Shown one piece after another: positions 61,718 through 64,000 of a stretch of 64,000 nucleotides of DNA. The position numbers and the translations under genes are program-made. Location of the stretch: assembly GCA_017561935.1 (NCBI GenBank), contig JAFZBE010000041.1:41454-105453 (forward strand), written 5' to 3'. This DNA is from Bacteroidales bacterium. Lineage in GTDB: Bacteria; Bacteroidota; Bacteroidia; Bacteroidales; UBA3663. How positions within the stretch are numbered: position 1 is the stretch's first letter; each line of letters starts with the position of its first letter. The notes beneath the pieces were generated by a model. That model saw nothing but the letters and a program-made list of their open reading frames with translations. It did not search any database and was not told the origin of the DNA.

Positions 61718-62596
61718 ATGCCCGTCATTCGCATTCATTCGCTCAACGACCCAGGGGTCGAGGTCTTCGGCGTGTTGACCGAAGCACAGCTGCGTAATCG
61801 GCTGGAGCCCGAAAAGGGGATCTTCATTGCCGAAAGTCCGAAGGTCATCGATGTGGCCCTCGATGCTGGCTATGAGCCTTTGGCCCTGCTTTGCGAAGAG
61901 AAACATATCACAGGAGATGCGGCAGGCATCATCGAACGTTGTGGCGATATTCCCGTCTATACGGGCGCACGCGGGATGCTGGCGGAACTTACGGGATATA
62001 ATCTGACCCGCGGAGTGCTTTGTGCAATGCGACGGCCGGAGGCTACAGCTGGATTGGCTGACAAGACGGGAGCTCAGGCACAGGTGGAGGATGTGGTGCG
62101 CGATGCCCGAAGGATAGTGGTGATTGATGGTGTGGTGGATACGACGAACATCGGTGCCATCTTCCGTTCGGCGGCAGCTTTGGGCATCGATGCTGTGCTA
62201 TTGACCACGAACACATGTGACCCGCTCAATCGACGCGCTGTCCGCGTGTCGATGGGTTCGGTTTTCCTTGTGCCGTGGACATACCTGCGCGAGCCGTTGT
62301 CGAGCCTGCATCGATATGGATTCGAGACGGCGGCAATGGCTTTGTCGGACGAAAGTATCTCGGTCGATGCACCCTTGCTGAAGACTATCCCTCGCCTGGC
62401 TATCGTGATGGGGACCGAGGGCGATGGTTTACCGAAAGAAACGATTGCCGAAGCCGATCATGTGGTGCGCATCCCGATGTTCCATCATGTCGATTCGCTC
62501 AACGTGGCTGCTGCCGCCGCTGTCGCGTTTTGGGAACTGCGTTCGCCAAGAACCTCGATGGATACTTGTAATGGTCGCACAGGAAAAAAGTGTTAG
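61718..62596 (+). CDS. TrmH/SpoU family RNA 2'-O-methyltransferase
   Basis: The 292-residue protein has an N-terminal substrate-binding part (EPEKGIFIAESPKVIDVALDAGYEP) and the SpoU knot motifs: motif 1 DTTNIGAIFRSAAALGIDAV, motif 2 LAIVMGTEGDGLP and motif 3 RIPMFHHVDSLNVAAAAAVAFW. These bind S-adenosylmethionine in the deep trefoil knot. Which rRNA or tRNA position it methylates is not known. The ATG is 24 bp after fishbone element C, so its transcript probably begins inside that element and carries it as a leader. Confidence 0.92.
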   Translation: MPVIRIHSLNDPGVEVFGVLTEAQLRNRLEPEKGIFIAESPKVIDVALDAGYEPLALLCEEKHITGDAAGIIERCGDIPVYTGARGMLAELTGYNLTRGVLCAMRRPEATAGLADKTGAQAQVEDVVRDARRIVVIDGVVDTTNIGAIFRSAAALGIDAVLLTTNTCDPLNRRAVRVSMGSVFLVPWTYLREPLSSLHRYGFETAAMALSDESISVDAPLLKTIPRLAIVMGTEGDGLPKETIAEADHVVRIPMFHHVDSLNVAAAAAVAFWELRSPRTSMDTCNGRTGKKC

Positions 62597-63104
62597 GTCA
62601 CACAGATTTCCACAGATGAGCACAGATCATCGCTTGCGCCCACATTACGACATAGAGAAAAGATCTGTGAAAATCCGTGCAATCTGTGTGACAAAAAAAC
62701 GAAGTCATGCGGAGCGTAGGCAAAGGTCACACAGATCTCCACAGATGAGCACAGATAATCGCTTGTGTCCGCATTACGACACACGAAAATAATCTGTGAA
62801 AATCCGTGCAATCTGTGTGACAAAACGATGTCACTCGGTGCGTGTGCAAAGGTCACACAGATCTCCACAGATGAGCACAGATTATCACTTGCGCACCCGC
62901 ATTTCGACACACGAAAATAATCTGTGAAAATCCGTGCAATCTGTGTGACAAAAAAACGAAGTCATGCGGAGCGTAGGCAAAGGTCACACAGATCTCCACA
63001 GATGAGCACAGATCATCGCATACGCGCCCGCAATTCGGCACACAGATTATTGCTTGTGCCCGCTTGAGAGAGTAATCTGTGAAAATCGGTGAGATCTGTG
63101 TGAC
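62597..63104. repeat. CACAGAT palindrome array, four units
   Basis: Units at 62597-62692, 62726-62821, 62852-62949 and 62983-63104 (the last with an internal partial duplication). Each starts GTCACACAGAT and ends ATCTGTGTGAC, with three CACAGAT boxes exactly 10 bp apart in the left arm and three inverted boxes in the right arm. Spacers of about 30 bp are similar (GAAGTCATGCGGAGCGTAGG). Confidence 0.93.
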
Positions 63105-63139
63105 AAAGGCAACAGTAAGAGTGTTTACACAAATATTTT

Positions 63140-63532
63140 ATGAATAAAATAGAGATTAATATGACAAACAACGAGATTACGTATCAAGTGAGAGGCGCCA
63201 TTTTCGATGTTTACAATGAGTTGGGACCCGGCTTATTGGAAAGCGTATATGAAGAGGCCCTAGTGTTCGAGATTCAGAAGAGGGGGCTGAAGGTCGATAG
63301 ACAAATAGAAGTGCCCATCATCTATAAGGGGAACTCCCTTAAGTCTCCTTTGAGAATAGACATTCTCGTGGAAGATAAGGTGGTCGTTGAACTAAAATCG
63401 GTGGAAGAAATGAAACCTTTGTTCTGGAAACAGACGCTTACATATTTGAAACTGATGAATCTTCATGTTGGTCTCTTGGTGAATTTCTCTACGGATTCTA
63501 TCATGGAAGATATTCACCGTATTGTCAATTAG
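63140..63532 (+). CDS. GxxExxY family PD-(D/E)XK nuclease-like protein
   Basis: The 130-residue protein carries the name-giving motif in GPGLLESVYEEAL (about residues 31-40) and a PD-(D/E)XK-like core: RIDILVEDKVVVELKSVE, where Asp and Glu-Leu-Lys are the expected metal-binding and catalytic residues. A conserved Gln-rich helix (WKQTLTYLKLMNL) and LLVNFS follow. The length is typical. The family's activity is not characterised. Two starts are possible (63140, or 63161 at MTNNEITYQ). The gene is alone between two arrays of the same palindromes, which is unlike an operon gene and suggests a link with the repeats. Confidence 0.9.
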   Translation: MNKIEINMTNNEITYQVRGAIFDVYNELGPGLLESVYEEALVFEIQKRGLKVDRQIEVPIIYKGNSLKSPLRIDILVEDKVVVELKSVEEMKPLFWKQTLTYLKLMNLHVGLLVNFSTDSIMEDIHRIVN

Positions 63533-63544
63533 GCGAGATATTAG

Positions 63545-63888
63545 GTCACACAGATCTCCACAGATGAGCACAGATCATCGCTTGCGCCCACATTACGACA
63601 TAGAGAAAAGATCTGTGAAAATCCGTGCAATCTGTGACAAAAAAACGAAGTCATGCGGAGCGTAGGCAAAGGTCACACAGATTTCCACAGATAGGCACAG
63701 ATAATCGCTTGCGCCCGCATTGCGACATAGAGAAAAGATCTGTGAAAATCGGTGCAATCTGTGTGACAAAAAACGAAGTCATGCGGAGCGTAGGCAAAGG
63801 TCACACAGATCTCCACAGATGAGCACAGATCATCGCTTGCGCCCACATTACGACATAGAGAAAAGATCTGTGAAAATCCGTGCAATCA
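63545..63888. repeat. CACAGAT palindrome array, three units
   Basis: Units at 63545-63638 (lacking one TG), 63672-63767 and 63800 to about 63888. The last is cut off within its right arm, just before the promoter at 63895. Units and spacers match those on the other side of the gene in the same orientation. Confidence 0.92.
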
Positions 63889-63894
63889 TTTAGA

Positions 63895-63926
63895 TTTGCA
63901 CCAGTCAAAAATAATCCTTATCTTTG
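63895..63926 (+). promoter_or_regulatory. Promoter for a gene beyond the window
   Basis: TTTG (63895-63898), a 20-bp spacer and TATCTTTG (63919-63926), an exact match. No start codon with a convincing frame appears before the right edge. Confidence 0.65.
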
Positions 63927-64000
63927 CATGTATATACAATAAAAGGATTAACCACCGAGTTGCAAGTGAACTATTGTGTAATCTAAGATATCCAGTCTTA

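Noticed and set aside
62597..63888. CRISPR array
   Set aside because: The repeated unit is about 96 bp and palindromic, the spacers are similar to each other, and no cas gene is near.
1..64000. tRNA, rRNA or insertion-sequence genes
   Set aside because: No cloverleaf, rRNA segment or transposase motif was noticed on either strand. A tRNA scan was not possible, so a missed tRNA cannot be fully excluded.

Overview
The window looks like chromosomal DNA from a Bacteroidales species, probably of the Prevotellaceae. Reasons: many starts are preceded by the Bacteroidetes promoter (TTTG, about 20 bp, TAnnTTTG); there is a complete type IX secretion core block (porP-gldK-gldL-gldM-gldN); cargo-like proteins carry type IX sorting tails; and a C10 protease is fused to BspA-type leucine-rich repeats. 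Short leaders and few Shine-Dalgarno sites fit the phylum. The species cannot be named from sequence alone. I saw no rRNA, tRNA, CRISPR array or transposase.

Layout. 1-4.2 kb: an edge-truncated transglutaminase-like lipoprotein, cutC, a sialidase-like protein and a TerB/J-domain protein. 4.25-10.1 kb: a 1349-residue secreted repeat protein and an MFS transporter. 10.1-16.7 kb: the type IX secretion genes on the minus strand. 16.8-22.4 kb: gluQ, the C10 protease and an outer-membrane porin. 22.7-27.1 kb: a cluster with an ADP-ribose theme (NUDIX regulator, DUF6717-like protein, ADP-ribosylglycohydrolase, vWA/macro-like fusion) facing an ECF sigma gene that has no stop codon before its terminator. 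28.7-31.5 kb: ADP-forming acyl-CoA synthetase and queC. 31.5-41.2 kb: a surface cluster with three CotH-kinase-like proteins, a Cthe_2159-type carbohydrate-binding protein, a SPOR lipoprotein and an SGNH hydrolase. 41.5-45.4 kb: cvfB behind an AbiE-type toxin-antitoxin pair with a perfect palindromic operator, then trxA-comB. 45.6-55.8 kb: two giant glycosidase/BNR fusions flanking a serpin. 56.5-64 kb: an AAA/DUF4143 ATPase, SPFH, YbjQ, PspC and TerB proteins, a TrmH-family methyltransferase, and a GxxExxY nuclease-like gene embedded in repeats.

The most unusual content is in the spaces between genes. (1) A family of elements made of a promoter-like box and leader, followed by a large 'fishbone' palindrome: long-range stems interrupted by paired side hairpins. 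There are two full copies and one collapsed copy, and a fourth site has the same leader with a different palindrome. (2) Arrays of 96-bp palindromes, each with six CACAGAT-like boxes at about 10-bp spacing, on both sides of the GxxExxY gene, with dispersed copies elsewhere. (3) A 42-bp tandem array that seems to be an amplified terminator hairpin behind the serpin. (4) A 9-bp repeat expanded in frame in two glycosidase genes and read in three different ways. (5) Other paired dispersed palindromes. None of these was checked against a database.
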